A stretch of 14,936 nucleotides of DNA from an uncultured Eggerthellaceae bacterium (GTDB lineage: Bacteria; Actinomycetota; Coriobacteriia; Coriobacteriales; Eggerthellaceae). The notes below the pieces were generated by a model. That model did no database searches and had not been told where the DNA came from. It was given only the letters and a program-made list of their open reading frames with translations. How positions within the stretch are numbered: position 1 is the first letter of the stretch; each line of letters opens with the position of its first letter. The translations under genes and the position numbers were made by a program. Shown here in pieces: positions 6,452-13,755 of this stretch. The stretch is from assembly GCA_910588905.1 (NCBI GenBank), contig CAJURZ010000035.1, positions 1 through 14,936 of the forward strand. Direction: 5' to 3'.

Positions 6452-7396
6452 TTAGTAGATCAGGTATTCCACGGATGTTGCGACCGTGTACATGATGATG
6501 CGGAGCACGACGCTTCCCACCACCAGACAGCCAAGAGCGATCCAAAGCGCATTCGCCGTGCTGAGCTTGTTGGCTTTGGCGGCTACGGGGGCTGCTGAAG
6601 CGGTACCGCTGCCATCTACGCTGGCGACCGCTGGCTCAACTGCCTTGGCGCCATCCTCCAGCTCATCCGCAAGGGCACCGCGCTTCGCCATGACCAACAC
6701 CGCAAGGGGGCCGCCCATGCCCACCAGCACGACTCCCAGCCAGAATGCCGGTGCCAGGTCCCCGCCAGCAAGGCGCATGAATGAGCGGGTCGGGTCGGGG
6801 TAGGGCGCGATGGCGATCCATACCACGTAGACGAGGGTCACGGCGATCGCAGCGATGATGCCCACGGTGGCCAACGTCAGGGAAAGCGCCTTGTCCCCAT
6901 CGTCGTCCTTCATGTATACGTATGCAGCGCTGAGCACGAAGCCCATTCCGATGCCGGTGCCCAGATACATGAGGGGGAGCGCGAAGCTGTCCCACGCAGG
7001 ACGGGCGGGCATCATGTAGGAAGCGCCCGCGATCAGGGGTAGCAGTATCCCACCGATGGCGGCCAGGATCCCGAACACCTTCGTGGCGCCCGGATAGTCC
7101 TTGCGTGACAGGATCACATAGATGAGGGTCATGAGGCCGGTGAAGCCCACGGCGAACAGCTCACGGGAGAAGGCGGAGCTGACGTTGCCTAGGATGTACA
7201 GAGCGCGATCGAGGTGCCCGAGGTGCAGGGCGGATGCGCACCCGCCAACCGCGAGCAGGATCAATGCGATCAGGGCTAGGGGGAACCTGACCTTCTTGAA
7301 CGTGCCTTTGATCTCACCTATCCCCAGGAAGATCATGATGCCAGACGATGCGCCGAGCAATACGCTGAAGATCAGCAAAGGCCACTGCACTGCCAT
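6452..7396 (-). CDS. DmsC-like membrane anchor of a molybdenum oxidoreductase
   Basis: The protein has 314 residues and about eight membrane helices. Family markers are ASALHLG (54-60, with His58 matching the quinol-site region of DmsC), SSAFSREL (73-80) and the C-terminal RIIMY (299-303). It anchors the catalytic and ferredoxin subunits to the membrane and oxidises menaquinol. Between the last two helices it has an Ala-rich acidic linker (about residues 241-280) longer than I expect for the family. Its start is 3 nt after the stop of the dmsB-like gene, so translation is probably coupled. Confidence 0.9.
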   Translation of the reverse strand: MAVQWPLLIFSVLLGASSGIMIFLGIGEIKGTFKKVRFPLALIALILLAVGGCASALHLGHLDRALYILGNVSSAFSRELFAVGFTGLMTLIYVILSRKDYPGATKVFGILAAIGGILLPLIAGASYMMPARPAWDSFALPLMYLGTGIGMGFVLSAAYVYMKDDDGDKALSLTLATVGIIAAIAVTLVYVVWIAIAPYPDPTRSFMRLAGGDLAPAFWLGVVLVGMGGPLAVLVMAKRGALADELEDGAKAVEPAVASVDGSGTASAAPVAAKANKLSTANALWIALGCLVVGSVVLRIIMYTVATSVEYLIY

Positions 7397-7399
7397 GAT

Positions 7400-7972
7400 C
7401 TATTCACCACCCTTCCATTCGCACTTGTCCAAGCCATAGGTGACCGACGGCTTGTTCCCAACATCAGTGAGCTTGTGGGTCTTCTTGGAAGCAACGAGCT
7501 TGTTCACCTTGCTCTCGGGATCATCTGCATCGCCGAAGATGCGGGCCTGACCGGGGCAATGCCGCACGCAGGCAGGCTCCTGCCCGTTGTCGACCAGGTG
7601 AGCGCACAGCGTGCACTTCTCGATGACGCCCTTGTCCTTCGCTGTGTCATAGGTGCGCACGCCGTAGGGGCAGGCCATGACGCAGTATTGGCACCCCACG
7701 CACTTGGAGTGATCTACCAGTACGATGCCGTCTTCGCGCTTATAGCTGGCGCCGGTTGGGCATACGCTCACGCATTGGGGGTTCTCGCAATGCTGGCAGG
7801 CTACGGGCAGATAGTACATCTCAAGGTCAGGGTAGGTTCCGGAAGGCCCCATCGTGAGCACCTTGCTGTAGAACGTTCCGAGACCCACGTTGTTCTCTTG
7901 CTTGCACACGACAGCGCAGGAATGGCATCCGATGCAGCTGTCGAGGTCTATGGCCATGGTATGACGCGTCAT
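7400..7972 (-). CDS. DmsB-like ferredoxin subunit with four 4Fe-4S clusters
   Basis: The protein has 190 residues and sixteen Cys arranged as in DmsB/PhsB/NrfC proteins: 13/16/19/23, 59/62/67/71, 91/94/97/101 and 120/123/135/139. It relays electrons between the quinol-oxidising anchor and the molybdenum subunit. It has no signal peptide, as expected for a subunit exported together with its Tat-bearing partner. GGAGGGAAG lies at the very end of the upstream gene, and the ATG follows that gene's stop by 2 nt. Confidence 0.94.
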   Translation of the reverse strand: MTRHTMAIDLDSCIGCHSCAVVCKQENNVGLGTFYSKVLTMGPSGTYPDLEMYYLPVACQHCENPQCVSVCPTGASYKREDGIVLVDHSKCVGCQYCVMACPYGVRTYDTAKDKGVIEKCTLCAHLVDNGQEPACVRHCPGQARIFGDADDPESKVNKLVASKKTHKLTDVGNKPSVTYGLDKCEWKGGE

Positions 7973-7974
7973 GA

Positions 7975-10908
7975 CTACTTCCCTCCTTTGTTCGGCATCA
8001 TCACGCCGAGGTCCTGCATGTCTTCTTGGAGCTGCTCACGGGTGAGCGGCAGGAACACCCGCAGGTCCTCGCTGGTCATGCAGATGTTGTCCGGAGCGCC
8101 TTCTTCGGCTTTGTATACCTTGCAGAGCCCTCCGAAGTTGTCGGTGCCAACGGCTGGGTCATAGGGGCCATTGTTCTCGAAGAGGATGTTGCAGTTCGCA
8201 TCCAGCGCGCCGTGCAGGTCATCCGTTGCCGCGCGCTCGGGGAACCACCAATCGTGTTCGACATGGATGGTATCCGGCTTGATGGCATTGGTGAGGTTCG
8301 CCCGCTGGCGGATGCGATCCACATAGGTCTCGATCCAGCACCAGTCGTCTTGCTCGATCCCCAGCTTCGCCGCCGTTTCGGGATTGATGTCCATCGTCGG
8401 GAACATGTGCACCTCGCGCATCCAGGGCGAATTGCGGTATTCGGTATGGAAGAACGCATGGCTGCGGCCGCCGGTGATGAGCGTGAAGGGATATTCCTCT
8501 ATCAGGTCAGGGCGGGATACCTTCGTGATGGGCGGCTCGATGTACATGGGCAGCGGACCGTTGCCGTATAGCAGGAGGTCTTCGCTCCAGAGCTCCATCT
8601 TGCCGTTGTCAGACTGCGGATGTGCCGGGATCGTCGTTCCGTCTGGCAGCGTGGTGCCGGGGAAGCGGTAGACCGATCCCATCTTGTTGCCCCGGTACAT
8701 CGTGTTGAAGCCAGGACGGAAGTCGCTCGTCTTGCGCATGAATCCGGTCTCATACTTGGGCTTGCCGCCGCGCACGTCGGTCATCTGGACGCCGGTCACA
8801 GAGATGCGGTTGCGGAAGTCCTCGAAGCTCGCACAGGAGAGTTGCGGCGGAAGCGTCTCAGGACCCTTCACCATGTAGTCGAAGAACTCGTATTTGTCCT
8901 TCCAGAACATGTCCACATCCATGTACTTCGCGAATTCGAAGCAGATGTCCATGTCATCCTTCGCCTCGCCGAGGGGTGCATGGAAGGGCTGACGGATCAG
9001 ATAGGTATGGCTGGTGGGGTAGCCATGGCCTGAGTGCGCCCACTCGACGCGGTCCACCTCGTTGGGGTGCGCTGCGGGCAGGATGATGTCAGCGAGCTCG
9101 CCGGAGGGGGTCATGAAGATGTCGACGTTCACGAAGAAGTCGAGGTTCTTGAAGCCCTCGATGATCTCCTTGCCGCCTTCGATGGACAGGATGGGCTCCG
9201 AGGTCTGCTGCCAATAACCATGGATCTGGAACGGATCGCCTTGTGCCATGGCCTTCGTGGTCACCGCACCAAAGCCGCCCTGTTGTCCATAGATGACCTG
9301 ACCGCCGGAGTTCTGCGTGACCTCACGCAGCTCACCCGTGGCGTCATCGGCTTGGAGGATCTGCTGGTAGCCCGTGTTTTGGCAGACGGAGAGCTTCTTG
9401 ATATTCATTGCGGTCTGCTTGCGCAGGTCCCCCATGCGGCCAGCCTTGTTCGGGACCACATCGAACATGAAGGAGTCATATCCGGTGGCGGGCTCGCGTC
9501 CGATGTTCTGACCGCCCTTCGTGTCGAAATTGCCAGCAAGGGCCATCATGATGGTGAATGCTTGGGAGATACCAGAGGTGTTGATGGAGAATTCGACCTT
9601 TTGACCGCGGGTGAAGCAAGCATGAGGGCTGGCATCTATGTAGGTCTGGATGGCCTTCGCGATGCGGTCCTCATCCAGTTCGCAGAACTGGGCGGCGCGT
9701 TCGGTGGTCCAGGGTGTCACGTGCTCCACGAGCAGGTCCCAGGCCGTCCGATAGGTCTTGCCGTTGATCTCGCGGCCCTTGCCATCAGGGGTGGCAAGGG
9801 CTGGTACCGCATCTTCGACGACGTTGCCGTTCTCATCAAGCCACTGGAACGCCTTCGCCCCACCCACACCGTTCCTGTCTTGCCAGTCACCGGACCAGAA
9901 GATCAGCTGGTCGTGGGCTTCGTCCCAAGCCGGATACAGCTCTTCGTTGCCGCCCTCTTGCATCATGGACTGGCGCAGCTGATAGCCCGTGCCGTTGCCG
10001 TTGCTGTCCTTCTCGTCGATGAAGAAGGGTGCATTCGTCCAGTAGCGCGCGAATTCGGTATCGCACTTGTCAGACTTGATGATCTCATTGATGAATGCCA
10101 GGACCAGCGCCATGTCAGAGCCGGGACGGATGGGGAGCCACTGGTCAGCCTTCGCTGCAGTGCAGGTGAAGCGCGGATCGACGCAGATGACCTGAGCGCC
10201 ACGCTCCTGGGCGCGCTTCACGGTCAGCCAGTCGTAGTAGCCGCGACTGCGCTCCTGGCGGCACCAGATGAGGATGCAATCCGTGTTGTTGCCGTCCCAT
10301 CCGGTGTACTGGGTCTCGTCACCATACAGGCGCTGGCTGGTGAAATAGGATCCTACCCAGCAGAGGTTGCCTACCCCGAAGGTTGCGGTGGAACCCAGCT
10401 CGAGCCACAGCTTGTTGATAGCTTGGAACTGGAGCATGTCGCGACCGGTGCCGTATTGATGCGCGATGGTGTGCCATCCGAATTCGTTGCCGATCTGCTT
10501 GAACTTCTCGGCCGCCTCTTGATAGGCCTCCTCCCAGGTGATGCGCCTCCACTGACCGGATCCCTTTTCGCCAACACGGCGCTGCGGATAACGGACGCGC
10601 GTGGGGTTGTATAGCTCCTGCGGGATGGCGAAGGCGCGGCCGCAAAGCGTGCCTTCGCTGAACAGATCCGGATTGCCTTCGACCTTGGTCAGCCTTCCGT
10701 TCTCCACGGTGCCGAACAGGGCGCAGCGGCCATAGCATTGACGACAGGCGCTTGGGATGACCTGCACGTCATCTGCAGCCGCGGCAGCCTCGCCCTGTTC
10801 ATCGGCGAACGCCACATTGGTCGTGCCCAACACTATGGCTGATGCTGATGCGACAGCGCTGGCTTTGATGAAATCGCGGCGGCTCAACTTCAAAGACATT
10901 CTCCTCAT
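7975..10908 (-). CDS. DmsA-like Tat-exported molybdopterin oxidoreductase, catalytic subunit
   Basis: The protein has 977 residues. A Tat signal (SRRDFIK, Arg10-Arg11) with an AFA-DE cleavage site near residue 35 precedes a [4Fe-4S] motif (Cys55, 58, 62, 89). The molybdopterin domains follow, including GTGRD (153-157), DPRFT and LPIRPGSDMALVLAF, and the C-terminal dinucleotide-binding barrel beginning near FTLITGGRSH. At the usual Mo-ligand position the sequence reads FGVGNLCWVGS, making Cys183 a candidate ligand, whereas DmsA uses Ser. The substrate is therefore open: S-oxide, N-oxide, polysulfide, arsenate or an organic reductive reaction such as dehydroxylation. It is first in an operon with DmsB-, DmsC-, TorD-, NapG- and NapH-like genes. 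Met4 (10899) is an equally good start, with GGGGAGG 9 nt upstream. Confidence 0.92.
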   Translation of the reverse strand: MRRMSLKLSRRDFIKASAVASASAIVLGTTNVAFADEQGEAAAAADDVQVIPSACRQCYGRCALFGTVENGRLTKVEGNPDLFSEGTLCGRAFAIPQELYNPTRVRYPQRRVGEKGSGQWRRITWEEAYQEAAEKFKQIGNEFGWHTIAHQYGTGRDMLQFQAINKLWLELGSTATFGVGNLCWVGSYFTSQRLYGDETQYTGWDGNNTDCILIWCRQERSRGYYDWLTVKRAQERGAQVICVDPRFTCTAAKADQWLPIRPGSDMALVLAFINEIIKSDKCDTEFARYWTNAPFFIDEKDSNGNGTGYQLRQSMMQEGGNEELYPAWDEAHDQLIFWSGDWQDRNGVGGAKAFQWLDENGNVVEDAVPALATPDGKGREINGKTYRTAWDLLVEHVTPWTTERAAQFCELDEDRIAKAIQTYIDASPHACFTRGQKVEFSINTSGISQAFTIMMALAGNFDTKGGQNIGREPATGYDSFMFDVVPNKAGRMGDLRKQTAMNIKKLSVCQNTGYQQILQADDATGELREVTQNSGGQVIYGQQGGFGAVTTKAMAQGDPFQIHGYWQQTSEPILSIEGGKEIIEGFKNLDFFVNVDIFMTPSGELADIILPAAHPNEVDRVEWAHSGHGYPTSHTYLIRQPFHAPLGEAKDDMDICFEFAKYMDVDMFWKDKYEFFDYMVKGPETLPPQLSCASFEDFRNRISVTGVQMTDVRGGKPKYETGFMRKTSDFRPGFNTMYRGNKMGSVYRFPGTTLPDGTTIPAHPQSDNGKMELWSEDLLLYGNGPLPMYIEPPITKVSRPDLIEEYPFTLITGGRSHAFFHTEYRNSPWMREVHMFPTMDINPETAAKLGIEQDDWCWIETYVDRIRQRANLTNAIKPDTIHVEHDWWFPERAATDDLHGALDANCNILFENNGPYDPAVGTDNFGGLCKVYKAEEGAPDNICMTSEDLRVFLPLTREQLQEDMQDLGVMMPNKGGK

Positions 10909-10946
10909 CCTCCCCTTCTCTTTCTCGGATCGATCCTTTTCTGAGC

Positions 10947-10983
10947 TAGTTGCTTAGCATTCAAACTATTAGCTATGCAACTA
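10947..10983. promoter_or_regulatory. Imperfect dyad in the leader of the respiratory operon, candidate operator
   Basis: TAGTTGCTTAGC (10947-10958) and GCTATGCAACTA (10972-10983) are inverted complements at 11 of 12 positions with a 13-nt spacer. The same stretch can be read as two direct repeats of TTAGC-N5-AACTAT with a 15-bp period (10954 and 10969). It lies just downstream of the predicted promoter, where a bound repressor would block transcription. The adjacent MarR protein is one candidate ligand. Confidence 0.5.
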
Positions 10984-10994
10984 TTGTTGTGGCG

Positions 10995-11024
10995 ATAGTA
11001 GCATGGTTAACAGATTGTTAACAA
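10995..11024 (-). promoter_or_regulatory. Predicted promoter of the dms-like operon
   Basis: The minus strand has TTGTTA (plus 11019-11024) and TACTAT (plus 10995-11000) separated by 18 nt, placing the start near 10988 and about 80 nt before the ATG. It lies in the 198-nt gap after the MarR gene. Confidence 0.45.
11006..11022. promoter_or_regulatory. Paired GTTAAC palindromes one helical turn apart
   Basis: GTTAAC occurs at 11006-11011 and again at 11017-11022. Each is self-complementary and the two are offset by 11 bp, so both face the same side of the helix. They overlap the -35 and spacer of the predicted dms-like promoter, a position suited to a second regulator. Confidence 0.4.
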
Positions 11025-11106
11025 GCCCCGCGCGAGGGTTTTCTCAAAAAGATATGGGGTTATCAGCCGATCGTTGGAGAGGGGAGGGGCAGGGGTTCTG
11101 GGAAGC

Positions 11107-11562
11107 TCATTCGTCCTTGACTGACTTCAAGGCATTCTTTCGAACGACAGTGAGCACGTCGAAGAAGGTATTGAGGTCATCGTCGGAGATCCCGCTTGCG
11201 ATGAGGTCAGCCTGGGCGATCACGTAGGGGCCTGCTTCGGCCAGAAGCGCAACGGCTTCAGGGGTGATGCCAACGATGTTCGCCCGTCGATCGTCTGGGT
11301 GAGGGAGGCGCTCCACGAGATTCCTCTTGACCAGCCTGTCTATGAGCCGAGCAACGGTGGCAGGCTCCTTCTTCAGGATGGTTGCCAGTTCCTTTTGGGT
11401 CATGCTGCCATGCTCATGCAGCTGATTCAGAGCGTTCCATTGACCCGCAGTGAGGCCGAAGGGGGAGAGCGTATGGTCGAGGCTTCGCGCAAGCGCACGC
11501 TGAGCCATGTATACCTGGTAACCGATGAACTCTCTATGACGGAGCTGGTTCGCCAAAGACAT
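11107..11562 (-). CDS. MarR-family transcriptional regulator
   Basis: The protein has 151 residues from ATG 11562, with AAGGTGG just upstream; in-frame extension to 11766 would run through a palindrome and a tRNA-like fragment and is rejected. The winged-helix domain is clear: GLTAGQWNALNQLHEHGSMT, the recognition region KELATILKKEPATVARLIDR and the wing with DDRR (residues 90-93). Such dimers usually repress their own gene and a neighbour and release DNA on binding a small molecule. The gene lies upstream of, and on the same strand as, the dms-like operon, and its own promoter carries an 18-bp palindrome. Local control of the molybdenum operon is the likely role, by inference. Confidence 0.92.
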   Translation of the reverse strand: MSLANQLRHREFIGYQVYMAQRALARSLDHTLSPFGLTAGQWNALNQLHEHGSMTQKELATILKKEPATVARLIDRLVKRNLVERLPHPDDRRANIVGITPEAVALLAEAGPYVIAQADLIASGISDDDLNTFFDVLTVVRKNALKSVKDE

Positions 11563-11602
11563 GCCACCTTCTTCTGCGTTCAGGTCATGCTGCTCATTCC
11601 GC

Positions 11603-11620
11603 ATGGACCCATGGGTCCAT
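11603..11620. promoter_or_regulatory. Perfect 18-bp palindrome at the MarR promoter
   Basis: ATGGACCCATGGGTCCAT is fully self-complementary. It starts 40 nt upstream of the marR-type ATG and touches a minus-strand TACAAT (plus 11619-11624) that could be the -10. The size and position fit an autoregulatory operator for a MarR dimer. The same sequence does not appear in the dms-like leader. Confidence 0.6.
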
Positions 11621-11722
11621 TGTAATCGCAGTAGCCGCGGCACCGAGGGTTCTTCGCTGCTAGCGAACTGAATAATGTGCAAACGGAGAAGACCTGATGA
11701 TGGGACGGGTTCGTGGAGTGCT

Positions 11723-11772
11723 TGGTGCAGATGGCGGGACTCGAACCCATGGCCTTCCCGTTGCAAGCATGG
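11723..11772 (-). pseudogene. tRNA-Ala 3'-part fragment (no 5' half)
   Basis: The minus strand aligns without gaps to the last 50 nt of the tRNA-Ala at 14861-14936, with 38 of 50 identical and most differences transitions. It keeps an anticodon loop CTTGCAA (UGC, alanine), a T-loop GGGTTCGAGTCCC and a terminal ACCA. The region before it is the 3' end of the DUF6320-type gene and has no D-arm or matching acceptor strand, and the anticodon and T stems no longer pair well. It is therefore a truncated relic or an attachment-site copy, not a working tRNA. Confidence 0.6.
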
Positions 11773-11776
11773 CCGA

Positions 11777-12433
11777 TCAGGCGTTGAAGAGCCTTCGTGC
11801 CTCGTCCATGACGGAGTGGCGGTTCAAAGCGAAGAGGAGAGCTATCATCACTGTGGCCAAGATGACGCTCGCCCATGCTAGGGCCGGTTGGGATATCGCA
11901 CCTGCGAGCATGAACCCCAACGGCAGGCCCCCGAAGAGAGCATCATAGAGCAGGTACTTTCCATAGCCTTCCACCAGACGCCCTTGCAACACGCCGAAGA
12001 GGACCCCATTGAAGGAGGTGGCTGTCAGAGATACGAGCGGGATCACATAGGTGCTCACGTTGGTGTCTCCAGTAGCTGCGAACCACAAGAGCGCCATGGC
12101 CATGAGCACAAGGAAGTAGCGCTTCGTTGCTCGTAGGAAGTCAGGGACATGCACCAAGACGTTGCGAACGAAGAGGTAGTTCAGGGTTATGGCGATGCTC
12201 CCCGCAAGCCCGACTGCCCAAGATAGCCGAAGCATCATGCAGAGGACGACGAAGCTGAAGAGGATGACCGCCGTGATGCCTCCAAGGATCCGGCGCACCC
12301 GATGATTGGTCCGCTGGATGGGTAGGGTAGGAAAGGGGTTCTCTGAGGGTAGCCCGCTCATCGGCGTGCCGCAGAGAGCGCACCGGTCCAGGCATCCGGT
12401 GTAGTCGATGTTGCAGTGGGGGCAATGTTTCAT
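11777..12433 (-). CDS. Zinc-ribbon membrane protein, DUF6320-like
   Basis: The protein has 218 residues. The N terminus MKHCPHCNIDYTGCLDRCALCG holds two CxxC knuckles (Cys4/7 and Cys18/21), typical of a zinc ribbon. About six membrane helices follow (roughly 49-69, 71-93, 106-122, 127-148, 160-182, 184-203). This layout resembles DUF6320 proteins, which to my knowledge have no assigned function and often accompany an acyltransferase and an alpha/beta-hydrolase, as here. Its ATG overlaps the stop of the acyltransferase by 4 bp (ATGA), so the two are translationally coupled. The stop codon lies 4 nt from the tRNA-Ala-like fragment. Confidence 0.82.
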   Translation of the reverse strand: MKHCPHCNIDYTGCLDRCALCGTPMSGLPSENPFPTLPIQRTNHRVRRILGGITAVILFSFVVLCMMLRLSWAVGLAGSIAITLNYLFVRNVLVHVPDFLRATKRYFLVLMAMALLWFAATGDTNVSTYVIPLVSLTATSFNGVLFGVLQGRLVEGYGKYLLYDALFGGLPLGFMLAGAISQPALAWASVILATVMIALLFALNRHSVMDEARRLFNA

Positions 12434-13755
12434 GGGGTCCTCCGGCTCTCCAGCCAGGATCTGCTGATATGGGTGAGCTTGCGCTCCAACTGCGCCTGCT
12501 TGAGCTGCTCATCTACCTCGAAGGCATCCTTGTTCAAGCTCATGGTGCCATGTATGCCCATTTCACCCAGCACAGCCACTAAGGAACGCAGGATGTTGTG
12601 GTCTTCGAAGACGCTGGAGATACCGATGCACATGTCCTCAGCGAAGGTGCAGGTGACGAAGTTGATGCCGGTAGTGGAGGTGAGGACGCTGATGCTCCGC
12701 ACGAACGGTTCGAGGGAGCGGGGCAGATGGATGATGCCGAGGCTGGATATGGTGGTGGTCACCTCCCGGGTCGTCAGCTTCGCCGCAAGCCCCAAGACCG
12801 CATCCTTGAGGAATAGGGGTGCCAGGCGCAGAAGAGGATCCTTCTCCAGCTTCACCATGCGATTCATCCTGCGTTTCAGGACGTCTGGTTCGGTAGCTTG
12901 GGAGAGTTCGTCTTGCACCTGGGCTGCGATGGCGGCGAACGACTCGTCCTGCGGGCCGGGCGTATAGGCTATGTAGGCCAGACCGAAGAAGTTCCTCAGA
13001 GTGGGAGATCCGAAGAAGCGGCGCAGGTCCACGGGCACGTCCATACGGATGGCGTGATCCCTCTCGGAAGAGGGCATCGTCTGGCGAATGGCGCAGATGA
13101 TGGCGGTGATGAGCAGGGAGGTGACGCTGACACCCATGGACCGAGCGAGGTCATGCATGGTCTTGGAGGAGATGTGGTATTCGAAGAAGGTGGGAGCCGC
13201 TTGATCCTTCCAGCCGCGGATGCGATAGGGCTTGGGAGCCGAGTCTTTACCAGAGGCTGTGCGCTCGTAGTTCTGGGAGAAGCTATCCTCGGTCTTCTGC
13301 TCGTGGGTCCCCTCGTAGCTCACGACGGCATCAGGGATGCCGTAGCGCATCTTGACGTAATTGCCCAGGAGCATCTTGAACAGCTCCAACGTGCCACGCC
13401 CATCGGAGATCATGTGGGAGACCTCTACATTGATGCGGCGGCCGTAGTAGCTCACCCGCGTAAGCGTGCTCAAGCGATGGGTTTGTAGGGGAGAGCAGAT
13501 GGGGAGATGCTCTGTTTGCACCTCTAAGGGCTCTTGGGACTGCTCGAGGTAATGCCAGAACAGGCCCGACCTGAGCATGACGTTGAAGCCCGGGAATGTC
13601 TCCAGGGTGGCATCTAGGGCGGCTTGGAGGATCAGTGGATCGATCTCTTCTGACATCTCAGATGAGATGCGGAAGACGGTTTGGGCTGATCTGCCCGCTT
13701 GGGCCGAGTAGAATTTCCCGACGTTGTCTAATCGGTACCAAGCAGCGCGAGCCAT
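12430..13755 (-). CDS. Condensation-fold acyltransferase (alcohol acetyltransferase-like)
   Basis: The protein has 441 residues, about the length of one condensation/WES-type acyltransferase domain. The catalytic HxxxDG motif is present as SHMISDG (His114, Asp118, Gly119). The N terminus AAWYRLDNVGKFYSAQ and the VPVDLRRFF segment in the second half also fit this fold. It probably moves an acyl group from CoA or a carrier protein to an alcohol or lipid acceptor, but neither substrate is visible. No carrier protein or adenylation gene is nearby, so non-ribosomal peptide synthesis is unlikely. GAGGAGGA lies about 9 nt before the ATG, which overlaps the end of the hydrolase gene by 28 bp. Confidence 0.82.
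   Translation of the reverse strand: MARAAWYRLDNVGKFYSAQAGRSAQTVFRISSEMSEEIDPLILQAALDATLETFPGFNVMLRSGLFWHYLEQSQEPLEVQTEHLPICSPLQTHRLSTLTRVSYYGRRINVEVSHMISDGRGTLELFKMLLGNYVKMRYGIPDAVVSYEGTHEQKTEDSFSQNYERTASGKDSAPKPYRIRGWKDQAAPTFFEYHISSKTMHDLARSMGVSVTSLLITAIICAIRQTMPSSERDHAIRMDVPVDLRRFFGSPTLRNFFGLAYIAYTPGPQDESFAAIAAQVQDELSQATEPDVLKRRMNRMVKLEKDPLLRLAPLFLKDAVLGLAAKLTTREVTTTISSLGIIHLPRSLEPFVRSISVLTSTTGINFVTCTFAEDMCIGISSVFEDHNILRSLVAVLGEMGIHGTMSLNKDAFEVDEQLKQAQLERKLTHISRSWLESRRTP

Noticed and set aside
9034..10614. 526-codon open frame on the plus strand
   Set aside because: It is antisense to the well-supported DmsA-like gene. Its Val/Leu/Asp/His-rich composition is the usual complement of a GC-rich coding strand.
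11025..11044. Plus-strand terminator (CCCC, GAGGG then TTTT)
   Set aside because: The stem is only three or four pairs, and no plus-strand gene ends there; the surrounding genes are all on the minus strand.
11723..11800. Complete tRNA gene on the minus strand
   Set aside because: No acceptor 5' strand or D-arm exists before the anticodon region, and several stem pairs of the remaining part are broken.
11697..11948. Plus-strand frame with a GGTRTHGLPVAS-type peptide
   Set aside because: This peptide is the typical false translation of the antisense of a tRNA T-arm and anticodon region. It comes from the tRNA-Ala-like fragment at 11723-11772 and the antisense of the DUF6320-type gene.
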